DNA of 64,000 nucleotides, from NCBI GenBank assembly GCA_003255025.1, contig QANY01011336.1:1209311-1273310 (forward strand), given 5' to 3'. This DNA comes from Datisca glomerata (taxonomy: Eukaryota > Streptophyta > Magnoliopsida > Cucurbitales > Datiscaceae). Positions 1 through 12,541 of the stretch are shown here, one piece after another. How positions within the stretch are numbered: the first letter of the stretch is position 1; each line of letters begins with the position of its first letter. A program made the translations under genes and the position numbers. The notes beneath the pieces were generated by a model. The model saw nothing but the letters and a program-made list of their open reading frames with translations. It searched no databases and had not been told where the DNA came from.

Positions 1-432
1 CCCCCCCCCCCCCCCATTTGAAATTAGTTGTCCACATGTTAGGCGCATTAACAAATTTCAGGCCTACACATGTATTAAAACTTAATTCAATTATATAAAT
101 TCACCTTAACCAACAGGTTAAGCTTTTAGGATAACTGGCAATTTAACATTCGGTCAAAGGGCCCACAGAGTTAATTCTTCTCGGAGTTGTGACCTGTGTG
201 TGCGGAGAGGTGTTGTTGCATTCATGCATCACAGAGATTTTTTTATATCGGTGACAGCAATATATCCAAGCATTCCTTCGTAAGCATGCAAGATTTTCAT
301 GCACACGGATGCAACATCAAAAGGTTTTTTTCCAGGAAAGTTAAATTTTGGAGAAACAAATATCATTTAGCTCGTAAAAAGATGAAACTGAGAATCTCCT
401 AAATGTAGGGAGGCCAAGTATCAGTAGCTTAC

Positions 433-3400
433 AGCGTAAGCAATGGCATATCCATCAAAAGTGCTTGTTCCTCGGCCTAGTTCATCAAGAAGTACCAAAG
501 AATCTTGAGTCGCATTTTCAAGAACTGAAGCCGTTTCTGTGCACTCAATTAAGAAGGTGCCTACAAAACATTTAGATATTTTAATAAGAAAATTCTATTT
601 CATTAAAATATGAAGATGTTACAAAAGAGGATTCAATTTACAACGCCCCACTGAGAGATTTACAACCCCCTCCCCACCACCACCACCAAAAGTCCCTATT
701 TTGCGTTTGTATTGGAGTGTTCAACAATGCAATATGTTGATTCATAGAAAATAACTTACTTTCGCCTGTCATGATTCGGTCAGTGGCACCAAGCCGTGTG
801 AAGATAATATCCACAAGAGAAAATACACAAGTCTTACAAGGCACATAACAACCCAACTGCAAGTCATCAGAGACAGACTAAAGTTGAATAAAAGGAAATG
901 ACTGAAAGTGGATGTCATTAACTTTAAAGTTGTACAAACAAACCTGGGCCAGAATTACAGCTAGACATGTGGCACGCAGAAGGGTTGACTTCCCACCCAT
1001 GTTTGGTCCGGTCAGCAGCAAAGTACGAGGATGATAGACACCTAACTCCTGACCGAGAATTAGGTCATTTGGGACAGGTGATCCTCCATTCTCTACTAAC
1101 GCAAATGGATGCCATAGACCTATGATTTTAAGTATTGGTCCTCCACTCTCTTCAGTAGATGCCATATTCTTTGACTGAGGCAAAATAACAGGTCTAGACA
1201 TAGGTCCCCATGCAGAATTTGCAGTGACAGCAAAAGATCTTAGAACATCAAGACAATTGAGGGCATGAATGACTCCAGACCATTCAGTAAATTTTTCTAG
1301 AAATAATTCTATCAGAATTGAGAGTGTTTCAGCATCTGAATCCGTTACATCATGGTTCTGACAAATTATAAACCATAGAGCAAAAAGAGGGAACCAAGTC
1401 AGCAACCTAGCTACGGCATGGTTGATTGAACATGATGTATAACATTGTTCAACCATAAAACATATGTGTTGCCTAATTCTCGAAGGATTAAAGCAGAAGG
1501 AAGAAAAACCTGGTAATTATGGAAGTCACTATCTACAGCCGCTTCCACTTGTGAGAGGAATTGACCTACACCACTGCTACTTGAAACCGTTGGAAGTTTA
1601 AAAACTTTCATTAATAATGAAAAGATGTTCCTTTCCTTCTGCAACATCATCAACAAATCCATTCCAACTCGGAGGCCCTTCACAAGAGTCCCAAACACTT
1701 TCACCTGCCCAAATTATGTGTGTTGCATATTTTAAGGATAATAGCAGTTATAGTTTAGAATAGGGGTAGGGTATGACACATGCGATATTACGTGTGGAAT
1801 TAGTTTTGAGCACACATTCTAAAGTGGAAATAGAAAAAAACAAAGGAGAAAGGAAAACAGAAGGGGGGTTAGGAGGGAGGGAGAGGCCACTAATGCTAAA
1901 AATGATTGTTTCGCAAGACTCCATTGTGACTACACAAAACTCACCCGCTGTTTCAATATTTTTTTATGCAACAAAGGCACTACAGTAGAAGCTGTAGACT
2001 GAAGGCTGGCTTTAATCTGCCCAAGCAACCTTTCTAGGTCGGGAAGCTTTCGAAGATATTGTCCAATAATGAGCATGATTTCAGAGTCTGACATGAGATC
2101 TTCGACGACATTAAGCCTGTTGGTGATCCCTTCAATATCATTTAGTGGATGACAGATCCAGAGCCTCAAAAGGCGTTTGCCAGATGATGTGAAACAATTA
2201 TCAAGATATTTGCATAATGTACCTGAAATCCATGTACTTGTAAGGATGCCATAATGATGGTTCAATCAAGACACTAATCCATCACACGATAGAAAATTGG
2301 TTGAAAATGATGTAACTAACACATGCCTGATGGGCCACCATCAGCACTATTGCTAAAAATCTCAAGATTAACCATTGTTTGTCCATCCATTCTCAGGCAA
2401 CCCCTGTAGATGTGGTATGGCAATACATCTCCATTCACTAAAACATTATCTAACTGCATGAGAATACATAGATCATTCAAAAGATATTAATGTGACTTTT
2501 TCTTCCCAAAAGGAGAGGCATGCATTGCATTCTTACCATCAGTCTGGATAAATGCCCAACAAGTCCACCAAGAGCACATAAAGCGACATTATGGTGAACT
2601 ATCCCGTCAATTGTATGATTCCATAAATTAGAAGAACCTTTGAAGTATCCTTTGGACTGAATTAAAATTTTGACTTCAGAAGCATCCAGAAAATTAGTGA
2701 TCAGAGTTCCTGGAGATGCAGTAGAACCTGCAAAATGAATAATAATTTTAGCTATAATTACATGGAATTCCAAACATTTAGTTTTTTCGAATGATTACTG
2801 CCAAAGCACTTAAAGTGTGATATTTTTAATAATAGTAACCCAAGAGTAACAATTTTCATTATCATTTTTTCAGAGAGATTCAGATTCTCTGTTTTGTCTC
2901 CTATCTGAATTGGGTGGGGTGGAAGGATATAAGGATTATCTAATTAAGTGGACTGGCTTGCTTTCTACGATGCCATCAACAAGTGAAGTTCACATGAGGG
3001 CCTTTTTGGTCATTTATACTCTATAATCAACACTATAACCAACTTCCCATATCAGAATATTGCATTGATTTAGGTTGCCACGCAATGTCAATCTGATTGA
3101 TACCCCCGCATACTTAAAATTAAAGCCACAAAGTTCCATAAATTGTAATACAATTATTGAAGAGCTTTGGCATTGAATACTTCTAAAAATATATAACATC
3201 TCATTACTATATTTATGCAGTATCTGCCAAGAAAGTAGTATTTCTCACCAGTTAATGAATATTTTCTTATGGCTTTCAATGTTTCTTTTGATAGCCCTGT
3301 AGAATTGAACATATAAGATTCAAGCAAAGTAGGAGAATCTAGCAACTTTAAAATGGGGTAAAGTACGATATGTACCCTCCAAATTTGGCCAATGTCCATT

Positions 3401-6400
3401 TGGTCGCCATTTATGTTTCAAAATTGACGGCAATCATACTGCCAGCCATCTCCGTTAGGTTCGGCCATTAAATACATGACTTAAACAAGCAGAAAACCAG
3501 GTGCGCACAGTCAACGCACTTCCCACTGCACAGCTGGTTTTCCGCAATTGAATCTCACATTTGTGATGACGAGCTTAATGGAGATGAGTGTATGGTTTAA
3601 ATTTTCAATCAACTTCAAAACTACAGGGACTAACTTGACAAATGACTATTAGGCCAAATTTGAAGAACTATTCTACCCTTTAAATAAGACACTTCTAAAT
3701 ATCAAAAGAAAGTAAAATATGTACCTTGAGTTTCATATATAATTTCCTTGGGAGACACCTAAAATTGATTCCCAATCAATGACTTACTCATTAAAATCCA
3801 ATTCCACATAGTATATTAAATACTAAAATAAAGGAAAAGGTATAATAGCATACTTGCATCAATAGAGACCCCAAAGCAGCACAAGAAGCATCGTCGTTGA
3901 TGGAACCAACCCAGAATTTTAAAACAGCACAATCGACAAAGGCAAACCCATAAACAATTGAATCATTATCCAGCCCACAGCTCTCCTGGGAAAAATATAA
4001 AGCGATGTACTTTCAGTTGTGAAACCTTCTAGACCAAGAAGAGGAGTGGCAGATGATTCCCAACTTGGATATTCAAACAAACCGATAATGTAAATCCCCA
4101 AGTCTGAAGATTCAGACAAATGCCTATTTATAGAGGTAAAGAAACACAAAGAAACAATACTATATAAAATACATACTAATTATTAAAAGCCTCTAAACAA
4201 AGAAAAAACACCACAGACGTAATCCATAACTTTAGCTTTGGCCTCAAAATCAGCTCGTGCTTTTATAACCAATTTGGCACTTGGGCTGCACAAATAATTC
4301 TCTCTCTGAGAGAAACTTGTGTCCAAAGACTTCAGAGGTGGACCAAGAATAATTTTCTGACAACTATGTTGGCATGGAGAACAACTAACTTAGTAGTTTC
4401 TTGCTTCATCACTTGGCAGAGAATGAATGAAAGAAGAAACACTAAGCATTGCAACATTACATAACCTCATAGTTAGTGCATGAAGCTACAGGTCTACAAT
4501 CTCACATTCTTCTGCAGAAGGTTTAATCAACTGAAATGGTTCAAGTGTTGTTCTTTTATAAGAAACATAAGCCAAAGTGTTGTTCTTTTATAAGAAACAT
4601 AAGCCAAAGTGTTTAAGCCAAAGTGTTGTTCTTTTATAAGAAACATAAGCCAAAGTGTTGTTTTAAGTACTTGTTTTAGCATTTAAGACCCTATTTTCAA
4701 CAAGTCTACAACTTATGACGCTAGACTACTTCTATGAGAAAGCAAAATGATAGTATTGAATAGATTCAAGTCTCACAAAATATATTCTTTTTTGGGTGTA
4801 AATTGTGTAATATTATAATCAACTAATAATTACTTCAGTTTTAACTGACACTGAAATTTGAGCTCACTAAGGTGAAATTAATCTTCAATGAAATCGTCCA
4901 TTCATTAAAATGTTCAGTAACTATTTTATCTAATATTCAGTTTATGATTAGATAAGAAAAATGAAATCAAGGAAGTGGAAGATAGAGGGATGGGGGTCAC
5001 TAGGAGTGAGAGAGATTTGTTTGAACTAAAACCTTCGGAAGAGAGAGACAAAAGGCATCAATGACAAAGGAGACGGATAAATAAACATATTGTTCTTAAG
5101 AAAAAACAATGAATACGGTAGTTTTCGTTACATTTATAGCTCACATGCAAATAAGGAGTTACACAACAGCTATAAAATGGGAGTTCGATTGAATGTAGAA
5201 AAATGATATACAAACAAGAATCAGTCCTAGTGAAAAGGCGGAATAAATTGAGTTGGTAAGAAATACTCAAATACCTCCTAATATAAGACCCGATCACAAG
5301 ACTAAAAAAAAATCATGTAAGGGCCTTGTGCTTTGGTGGCTTTGTTTGGCCTTGTGTAGATTGCTGGATTTGCTTGGCATTGTATGAGTGTTTCTTAGGA
5401 ATGTGTATTTCTTATCTCTTGGAGATTTTTTTTAGAGGAAGTGTAACACAAAGAAAAGAGTTCTAATAAGGGTCTTGCACTTAGGTGGCTTCTCTTTGGA
5501 GCATCTGGTTGGAGCGGAACAAACGTATCTTTGAACAAAAGGAAGAAAACGTTGAGACTTTATCACAAATAATTTTCATTTAGCTTCTCTGTGGGCTTCA
5601 AAATCTTCTTTATTGAAGCCTTGTTCTTTAAATTCCATTTGGTTTTCCTAGCCGTGTGTTTAGTCTTAGTTTTTCGTATTGTTTTCTCTTCTTCCTTTTT
5701 GTGTGTGGAACTATATTCTCCATTCTTGCAACCTCCTTTTAATTAATACATTAGATTGTTTCTTATTAAAAAAATTCATGTATCAGTCCAGCAAAATCCA
5801 TTATGTATACAATAAGAATCAATTGAATTTTGAATTTTTTATGTACAAAAATCTTCTCATTATTTTCCTGGTCAAAGGTTCATCAAATGTGCCTTTTACT
5901 AAATGTTCGGGGGGAGGGGGTTCCTATAACACCAAACCTTAGCGGGATTTTTGTATTTTACTCAACAATTAAGGCAAAAAAATGGGGGCAAGTTTATGGT
6001 CTTATGTTTTTGCCACGTGAATTAAAGGTCGTGTTATGCCTTTCCAGAATAATCAAATAAGACCAGGAAACAATTTTAGTATCAAATTAAAAAGAAAAAA
6101 ACTTTTATAGCTAATAAACAGAGAAGTTGAAAGATGAATGATGACCAAGTTCATTTGCATTTTAGATCATAATACTTAAATCCGATACAACGGTTGGAAA
6201 AGGAAAGCACTCTAACCTCTTTTATGGCCAGGAGATGAACAGCATCAGGCCCTATATTGCCATCAACTGCAGTTGACGGTGTGACAACCTGAATTAATTT
6301 CCTTGGAATCACCTACATTCAAAAGTTTAAATGAAAAAGAGCAACTTAAATCTTCTGCAAGTAGGTCAGCTCATAGATAATCCATATCATCTAGATCCAA

Positions 6401-9400
6401 GGATGGAAGAGGAAACAAACATAGCAGTTTTCTAACCATCAACGGGAATTCAGACGTTAACCTTCCAAAATGATCTTAAGGAAAAATAAAATGGTTAATC
6501 TGTCCAAAATTATGGGATAAATACTCTTTAACATATGACAATTTATTATTTCATTTTTCAAGTACAATTGTTAATTGTTACAAGAGGACTAATTTCCAGA
6601 ACCTCCATAACTTCACAAGTTCATATGCTCCATACGCATCCTATTAATATACATAATCATTACCAAAAAAACAAGAAACAAAAAGGCCAAGAATGAAAGT
6701 CCAAAGAAACATTGAACTTAAATTATGTAAATCTAGGAAATCTTGAAAAAGTATTATCTTGAATTTCAAATTCTTGACACAACTCAAACCTCATAACTTT
6801 CTAGATGTATTATAATTGAAGTCCTGTTATGAAAACAATTTGAATCATTAAAATAATAGTTAAATATGTAAAATTCTTTGGATAAAATAACCCTATATTT
6901 TAGAGGGCATCACAAAGCATATGTCTAACTGTTTTAGCATTAGAAAATCTACTTCAGGCAAACAGAAACTACCTAATGGTATTTTTCATTCTATAAAGAG
7001 CAACACTATCTAGTATCATGAGACAGGACTCAAGGACTTAAGATCATTATGATGTGGCAGGTGATAATGCATCCATGTCATAAATGAAACTCTATATTTT
7101 CTTATTTGTTTACATGTTACACGTGATGTGAAACCACATATACTGCTAACTCATAATAATGTTGAGCACCATGGTGTAAAAATCAGTCAATCAATATTCA
7201 GTGACATGATTTTTCAGGGGTGTGCATGGTTTCGTTCGTTGGGTTTGTAGGCTATTTTTATAATCGAACCGAATTCATCAAGTTATCTAAGTAACCGAAT
7301 CAGATCGAATCGGTGAGCTTACAAGAACCGATCCGAAGTAGTGGTTTCGGTTCAGTTGGTTGTAATCGGTTAGGTTATTTTGGATTCTGATGTTATGTGC
7401 ATATAATATATATATATTATACTCAAATATTCAAATATAAATTTTCATGGTTATAATCGGTGCGAACTAATTACTATTTCAAAGAAAAAAGTAATCAAAC
7501 CGAGCTTGTGGTTCTTTAAATTAGTCGAACCAAACCGAGCCGACGGAATAAAAGAATCGACCAAACTAATTCAGTTCGGTTTAGTCAATTCGACTAATTT
7601 CTATACACCCCTATGGTTTTTTTAACCATCCACTTCAATAACAAGCTTTCAGTATACAATTTCCAAGCATATTTCGATTTGTAGAAGACTGAAAATTCTA
7701 ACTGACAAGTTGAGTTGTCGCAGTTGGTTAAGCATCTCACCCATGCCTTAGAGGCCGTGGGTTCAAGTCATAGCCCTCATTCTCCTTAGAAATTGTAATG
7801 TAACTTGACAAAGAAAAAAACATCCTAGCTAGCCATTAGCTTTTAATTGTCTCGAAGACCAGATGACTATGGGCCGAATTATAGGGTCGACAAGAGGAGG
7901 GCCAAGAGGGCCCAAGGTCAATCAGCAGTCTATTTATGGAAAAAACATTTTCTCAGTCGTGATTTCCTCGAATATACAAGCCTATAGATAGACAGTAGCT
8001 ATAAACCAAGGAACCTATACATTGTGATTCTAGGAATATGGAAAAGACATAATAACATAATTTTTAAAGATTTGAAAATCAAATTATTCTAATTTTGAAA
8101 CACTGAGAATTAGTCGTAAGTTCATTGATCAATAATAGGCAACAACGAAATAATGTCACTTGTTTAGCTTATTCGTGTAATCCTTTTTGAAGAATTTTTT
8201 TATGGGAAACTGAAAATTCCTTAATGATTATAAATCACAAATAAAAGAAAGAGAGAACAAGATGTCCGCACAACTCATTAATTGAAATTAATTCATCCTT
8301 TTTGCAGATGAACTTACTGAATTTGCTCCTCTGGCTTTTGCCTGATCTGATGTTTCCAACTGCTCTATTCGTCCAACTTTATACCTTCACAGAGAACATA
8401 GGAGATAACATTTAAGAACAATATATTTACTTTACACCGCAGGCTACTTTATCCACTTTTAAGGGGGAAAGTCTAGGAAAAACGAACAAAAAATGGAATC
8501 ATGTTCACTTTCTTACCCACGAGCAACTAGCTTTTGAACAGCATCGTCAATGCCACTTTCAGAAATACCTACCTGATCAGAACAAGAGGTGCTACTGCAA
8601 TGAATTTCTTTCTCCAAGAAAAAAGAATCGGTACTTGAATGAAAACTTGTAAAGAAACATCGATCAAAATCACCTGTCGACATTTCCCCACACCACTTAA
8701 TGTCATTTTCCAGTCAAGTTCCTTATGTCCAATTTCAGCATCTAGTTCGTAGAGCTCATAAAATTTTCCCTGCAATATATGGTTGCAGCATTGAATGAGA
8801 AGTCCATACTTAATATCCACTTACAAATAAAAATCCCACATACAAGAAAAAAATATTTAAGTATGCATACTACAAATCAAGATAAATATGAGAAGAACAA
8901 AGCATTTATAAGGATATCACGTTAGCCTTTACAGACATGGACATCTCCCTTTCATGTTTAAATTTACTCAAAATCTGTATTGGTTTTTTCTAGTAGTTAA
9001 CAGAAGTTCACATAAGTGCATTATTCACCCTCCTCAGAAAATTGAATAGTCATCGATCTTTTCTCAGAAAAATTGAAATCAGTAAGCATCAACCAGATAA
9101 ATGTATCTAGTATGTACTAACTCTTAACAGTCCTATAAAAGAAATATAATATAAAAGTTTTTGGTGTCTTGAAAGAAATAGACTTACCACTTTAAAAAAA
9201 ACCAAAACATCCATATATTGACATTTGACAGTCCAATATTGTTTTTGTGATGCTGACATTTTCTTCAGAGCCTCAGGCGGTATATAAAGTGTTCTCTTGT
9301 CGTAGAGAGGGTCATTAGGCCTTCTACGATTAGTATCCATGATTCTAGATGGATCAAGCCACTCAAATTTGCTAGTTGTATCACATATTTCCTTGGGACT

Positions 9401-10619
9401 CTTGTTTATAGCTATAGAGTCCTGAAGAAGTTTTACTCTTTTGCTAGAAGCCATCAAAGGACTTGCATCCTGATCCTCAAAATTCTCCTCACGATTTCTC
9501 TTGAAACTAGGAACAAGAGGGCGCGTGCCCAGTGTCTCATGTCCTAGAATGACATCATCACTTTCAATATATAAATCACATTTGGGAATCTTGCATTTGT
9601 CATGGTGAGTGGAGGTCACTTCTTGTTTTGGTAATTGACTTTGATCATTAATTTTACCAGACAACGAGCTAATATTGGATGCATTTTTCTGTATCTTATC
9701 CCTGCAAACCTTACAAACAGATGGTAAGTACAATTATACGTATAAAAATAAAGTAACAAGTAATTGATAGCACAGATAACAGTTCACGTGAACTAGCTGA
9801 TATGTAAACTTATATTGCAGTCAACGAGCCACGAAATATACTGCGGTCAACTTGGAAGTTGGAACTAACTCTAGCTTAAAGTTCAAGACGTTTTCCATTA
9901 AACCAATACAGAGGCTACAGGTGACAGCTTATTCCTGGGTACTTGTTTACATTGTACTTAAATCCGTGCTAAACTTTTGCTTAATCCTAAAGAAATTCGT
10001 AACATACAGTATGTAGTTTGATAAGCAACTCGTAAAAGGTTAACCACTGAACTGATGCTCGTGAATGCAACTCATGCATGGCCAAGATTTTCTGTAGAAC
10101 TTCTCAATATGATCCAAGCCAAACAATGTACCGGTACACAGTTAATTAAAGTTTAGTGAAGTCTGATAAAAGCTAATGATCAATTTTATTTGGCAATTGA
10201 CTATATTCTACCATCTAAACCTACAGCTCTTTCAAATTTTCTAAAAGCAATTCACATCAATACATTATGCAGTTGAAACTGAGTAGAAAAAGAAAATTTC
10301 AAGTTTACCTTTCACTGCCCTTATTTCTGTCGCCCACCTTAATAAACTTATGCATAATACTTGAAAAGAGCGAAGAACCTCTGCTGTTGTCATTCTCCGG
10401 CAAAATCCGACGCGGCACCTTCTCCGGCGGAGTGTCAGTTCCTCTGATTTCCCCAGGTAAGTCATCCTCTAAAATGATAGGCTTATCGCAGCATGAAATA
10501 TCTTGCTTGGCCGGAAATTGAGTGACTCGCCTGCCGGCAAGTGATTCAAGGGGAACTGAGCTACCGGTTTCCGTCGACGGCTTCTGGAAGAATGATAGAA
10601 TAGATTTCTGACGCTGCAT
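433..10619 (-). CDS. MSH7: MSH7, plant MutS homologue (exons 1-16; 3' end off window)
   Basis: DNA mismatch-recognition ATPase; in the known family it pairs with MSH2 (MutS-gamma) in the nucleus. Exons read on the minus strand: 10619-10309, 9701-9188, 8769-8674, 8572-8517, 8384-8318, 6312-6217, 3985-3854, 3758-3725, 3296-3249, 2727-2537, 2453-2327, 2222-1945, 1704-1510, 1357-944, 856-760, 560-433. They sum to 2784 nt (928 codons), all in frame without stops. Residues 4-11 (QKSILSFF) are a PCNA-binding PIP box. The mismatch-contact motif F-Y-E is at 278-280 (GKFYELYE). Walker [10 protein letters not shown] is at about 831-839 and Walker [11 protein letters not shown] has its D-E at 911-912. 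Arabidopsis MSH7 is about 1,100 residues, so roughly 165 C-terminal residues lie left of position 1. The start is chosen because MQRQ plus the PIP box matches the family N-terminus. All introns are GT-AG except intron 11 (GC-AG). Confidence 0.95.
2325..2326 (-). other. Non-canonical GC 5' splice site of MSH7 intron 11
   Basis: Exon 11 ends CCATCAG and the intron begins GCATGT, giving GC instead of GT. Only this junction keeps frame with exon 12 (GTACATTATGC); the GT four bases further in would shift the frame. GC-AG introns are a known minor class spliced by the normal machinery. Confidence 0.75.
3355..3678. mobile_element. MITE in MSH7 intron 8
   Basis: A 324-bp unit begins GGGGTAAAGTA and ends TATTCTACCC, loosely inverted ends. 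It is flanked by tttaaaat (3347-3354) and tttaaata (3679-3686), a 7/8 direct repeat. No coding capacity. The end sequence and roughly 8-9 bp duplication suggest a Mutator-like MITE; family assignment is tentative. Confidence 0.55.
4545..4672. repeat. About 33-bp minisatellite in MSH7 intron 6
   Basis: The unit gtgttgttcttttataagaa plus acataagccaaa is repeated three times, with a partial fourth copy and a short spacer copy of gtttaagccaaa. Non-coding, within the largest MSH7 intron. Confidence 0.85.
5455..5775 (+). mobile_element. LINE (L1-type) 3' end fragment in MSH7 intron 6
   Basis: Plus-strand reading from about 5485 gives [20 protein letters not shown], the familiar C-terminal tail of plant L1-type LINE reverse transcriptases. 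Stops follow, then a T-rich 3' UTR ending near attaatacattagattgttt and a short A-run at 5768-5774. Similar degenerate sequence starts about 5310. It lies antisense to MSH7. Severely 5'-truncated, as is usual for LINEs. Confidence 0.6.
7215..7613. mobile_element. hAT-type MITE in MSH7 intron 5
   Basis: A 399-bp unit starts CAGGGGTGT and ends ACACCCCTA. It is flanked by an 8-bp duplication, tgattttt (7207-7214) and tggttttt (7614-7621), with one mismatch. The interior is full of GGTTCGGTT/AACCGAACC-like subterminal motifs, as in many non-autonomous hAT elements. No ORF. Same terminal type as the element in the ALDH exon at 31261-31839. Confidence 0.7.
7709..7820 (+). repeat. tRNA-related SINE-like unit in MSH7 intron 5
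   Basis: Contains a degenerate A-box region (gttgtcgcagttggttaagc) and a B box (gggttcaagtc, 7759-7769) at the usual spacing, and ends in an A-rich tail (aaagaaaaaaa). It lacks a foldable acceptor stem, so a SINE fits better than a tRNA gene. Target duplications were not resolved. Confidence 0.5.
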
Positions 10620-10702
10620 TTTCGATTGGAAAAGGGAAGAGAGATGATAGATGGAAAATTGCTTTGGGCGAAGAGTATCACTTGAAGAGTACAATTGAAG
10701 AA

Positions 10703-10737
10703 TTGGCGCCAAAGTTTTGGAACTTCCGAGCGCCAAA
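10703..10737 (-). promoter_or_regulatory. Pair of E2F-type sites upstream of MSH7
   Basis: On the minus strand, TTTGGCGCT (10737-10729) and TTTGGCGCC (10713-10705, extended palindrome TTGGCGCCAA) lie 84-118 bases upstream of the MSH7 ATG. Both fit the E2F/DP consensus TTTSSCGS. E2F control of replication and repair genes at G1/S is established in plants; use of these particular sites is inferred from position and spacing only. Confidence 0.6.
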
Positions 10738-10739
10738 GT

Positions 10740-11700
10740 CCCAAAATGTGCATTAAATCTGGCCTGTGTTTTTCATTTTTCATGAGTGAAAATAGTCATC
10801 ATTCCTTGAATATTTTATTTTATTATTCATTAAATTAATTTATGAATATTTTATTATTCTTTAAATTAACTTATAATAGAATCACAGAACTTAAAATTTA
10901 ATGCACAATTTCATCGGTCAATAATTACTGTTTAAAAAAAACACTTTTGAGATGGATTACTTCTACTCATTCTTAAGTCGCTCTCAAGCTTACATATTTT
11001 TCCTTTTCAAAAACCCAAAAAAAAATTACTTGCATATTCTCAAATAATTTGATTGTTGCGATTTTAAATTATTTAGACATTTGATTGAGAAGCTTAAAAT
11101 TTAAATATTAAGAAATTTTAGTTCCCGACATGTCTTTACCTCATTTTTTTGTCAATGGTGCTTACCCTATTTAAATACTAACTTTTAATATGATTCGAGA
11201 TTAATGTCAAAGACATTGTCAATTGAATTTGATCGATTTTAAAATATTTTTTGTTTAGGGAAAACATATTGTAAAGAGAAATCCATGAAAAATAAGATGA
11301 ATTAGACGCGACGAAAAATAAATTATATAAAGTTATTAATATAGTAAATGTCATTCATATTATTATGTTTGTTCCATATTTCAATACTTCAACAAAGATA
11401 TTTCACTACCTTGTAATTTTATTTCATCTTTTAACAATTTTCAATGATCTGAGAGACAACCAACTTTAACAGATAGAAATACAATTACGCTACATAGTTT
11501 AATTACTCTAACAGATAGAAATACAATTATTCGTAATTTATTTCCCTCCCAACACTAATTTATAAGGTCCAAACTTGTGGTCTCAGAATTGTGCGAATCA
11601 TTAATTATATTTAATAATTACATTATGTATGATACATATACTCCTTAAAAAAGATAAATTTGTGAGAATTTAGGGATAAAATAAAAAGATAAAACACAAA
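10740..11700. other. AT-rich intergenic DNA between MSH7 and the duplicated ALDH exon
   Basis: No coding sequence, repeat or transposon end recognised. The right part is where 3' UTR of an ancestral ALDH gene would lie; no polyadenylation signal could be assigned. Confidence 0.5.
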
Positions 11701-11968
11701 TCAAAGCCAAGGAGAATTGTACAAGGGAGTGACAACATATTTAAGTTGAAGATACTTGTGGAGGGCTTCTAAACCAAAATTTCGACCAAACCCACTCATC
11801 TTATTGTCACCATAAGGGCAGCTTCGATCAAAAGCGAAATAGCAATTGATCCAAACAATGCGCGCTCTTATTGACCTTGACACTATGTCTGCCAAGTCTA
11901 TGTTCTTTGTCACTATTCCTGTTGCCAACCCATATCTTGTGTTGTTCACACTCTTTATATCTATTGTC
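11701..11968 (-). pseudogene. ALDH2C4-type terminal exon, duplicate copy 1
   Basis: An open reading segment after an AG acceptor (AG at 11970-11969): ...[20 protein letters not shown]... through [13 protein letters not shown] to the C-terminus NSPWL and a TGA at 11703-11701. This matches the last exon of cytosolic ALDH2C4. It keeps frame and its stop, but the upstream exon is absent: on its 5' side are intron sequence, a CACTA element and a Gypsy fragment. It is homologous to 24068-24283 plus 29755-29785 (copy 2), with a short in-frame loss relative to copy 2 near its start (TIDIKS against TIEEAIKS). Confidence 0.85.
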
Positions 11969-12541
11969 CTGCATTTTACCATATATAACAATAATATTCA
12001 AAAATAAATTTTCTCATATTTAAGGCAGTGTTTGGGAGCATTTCTCTTCCAAAGTGTGTATATACTGTGCATTAAAATATATTATGGACTCAAAACAGAC
12101 TAATTATTTAATATATGGGAGCTAGCTTCTGTGGTATTGGTCCGGTAACATTTATCTTGAAAGTGATCAAGGACAATATCAGACATCTCATCATCATTCT
12201 CACAATACTTCATAACTGATTATTGAGTCTATGAATACAGTTACCTCCCTTAAAATGAGAGTCAAATTGTGAAAATGGTGTTTTTATCCCTACAGGTAAA
12301 CAAGAGATTCTTATCTTTTTGGGCCTAGAAAACAAAAAATTGAGAGCTTTTTATGTACATAAAACATATTTGAGATACATACAACACATTTGAGATACTT
12401 CGACGTTTAACATGTTTGAGGTACATTCTCTATATATTTGAGATACTTATAGTATTATACTGACCCGACACCCCTGAATCTTCCCCAATATATATGTGTT
12501 TTTCTTTTAATAAATTTTTCTACATTTGGAAGGACTTCCTT

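Noticed and set aside
1..15. Poly-C tract at the window start as a functional element
   Set aside because: A homopolymer at the cut edge of the window; its true length and context are unknown and it may be a sequencing feature.
1..432. Final MSH7 exon within the window
   Set aside because: Searched the minus strand for the conserved LFATHYH-type region after Walker B and found none; the DNA reads as intron.
7709..7820. tRNA gene
   Set aside because: A and B boxes are present but no acceptor stem or anticodon arm folds, and it ends in an A-tail; a SINE is more likely.
11701..11968. Functional small ALDH-like gene
   Set aside because: It is only a terminal exon. It begins at a splice acceptor and no partner exon remains upstream.
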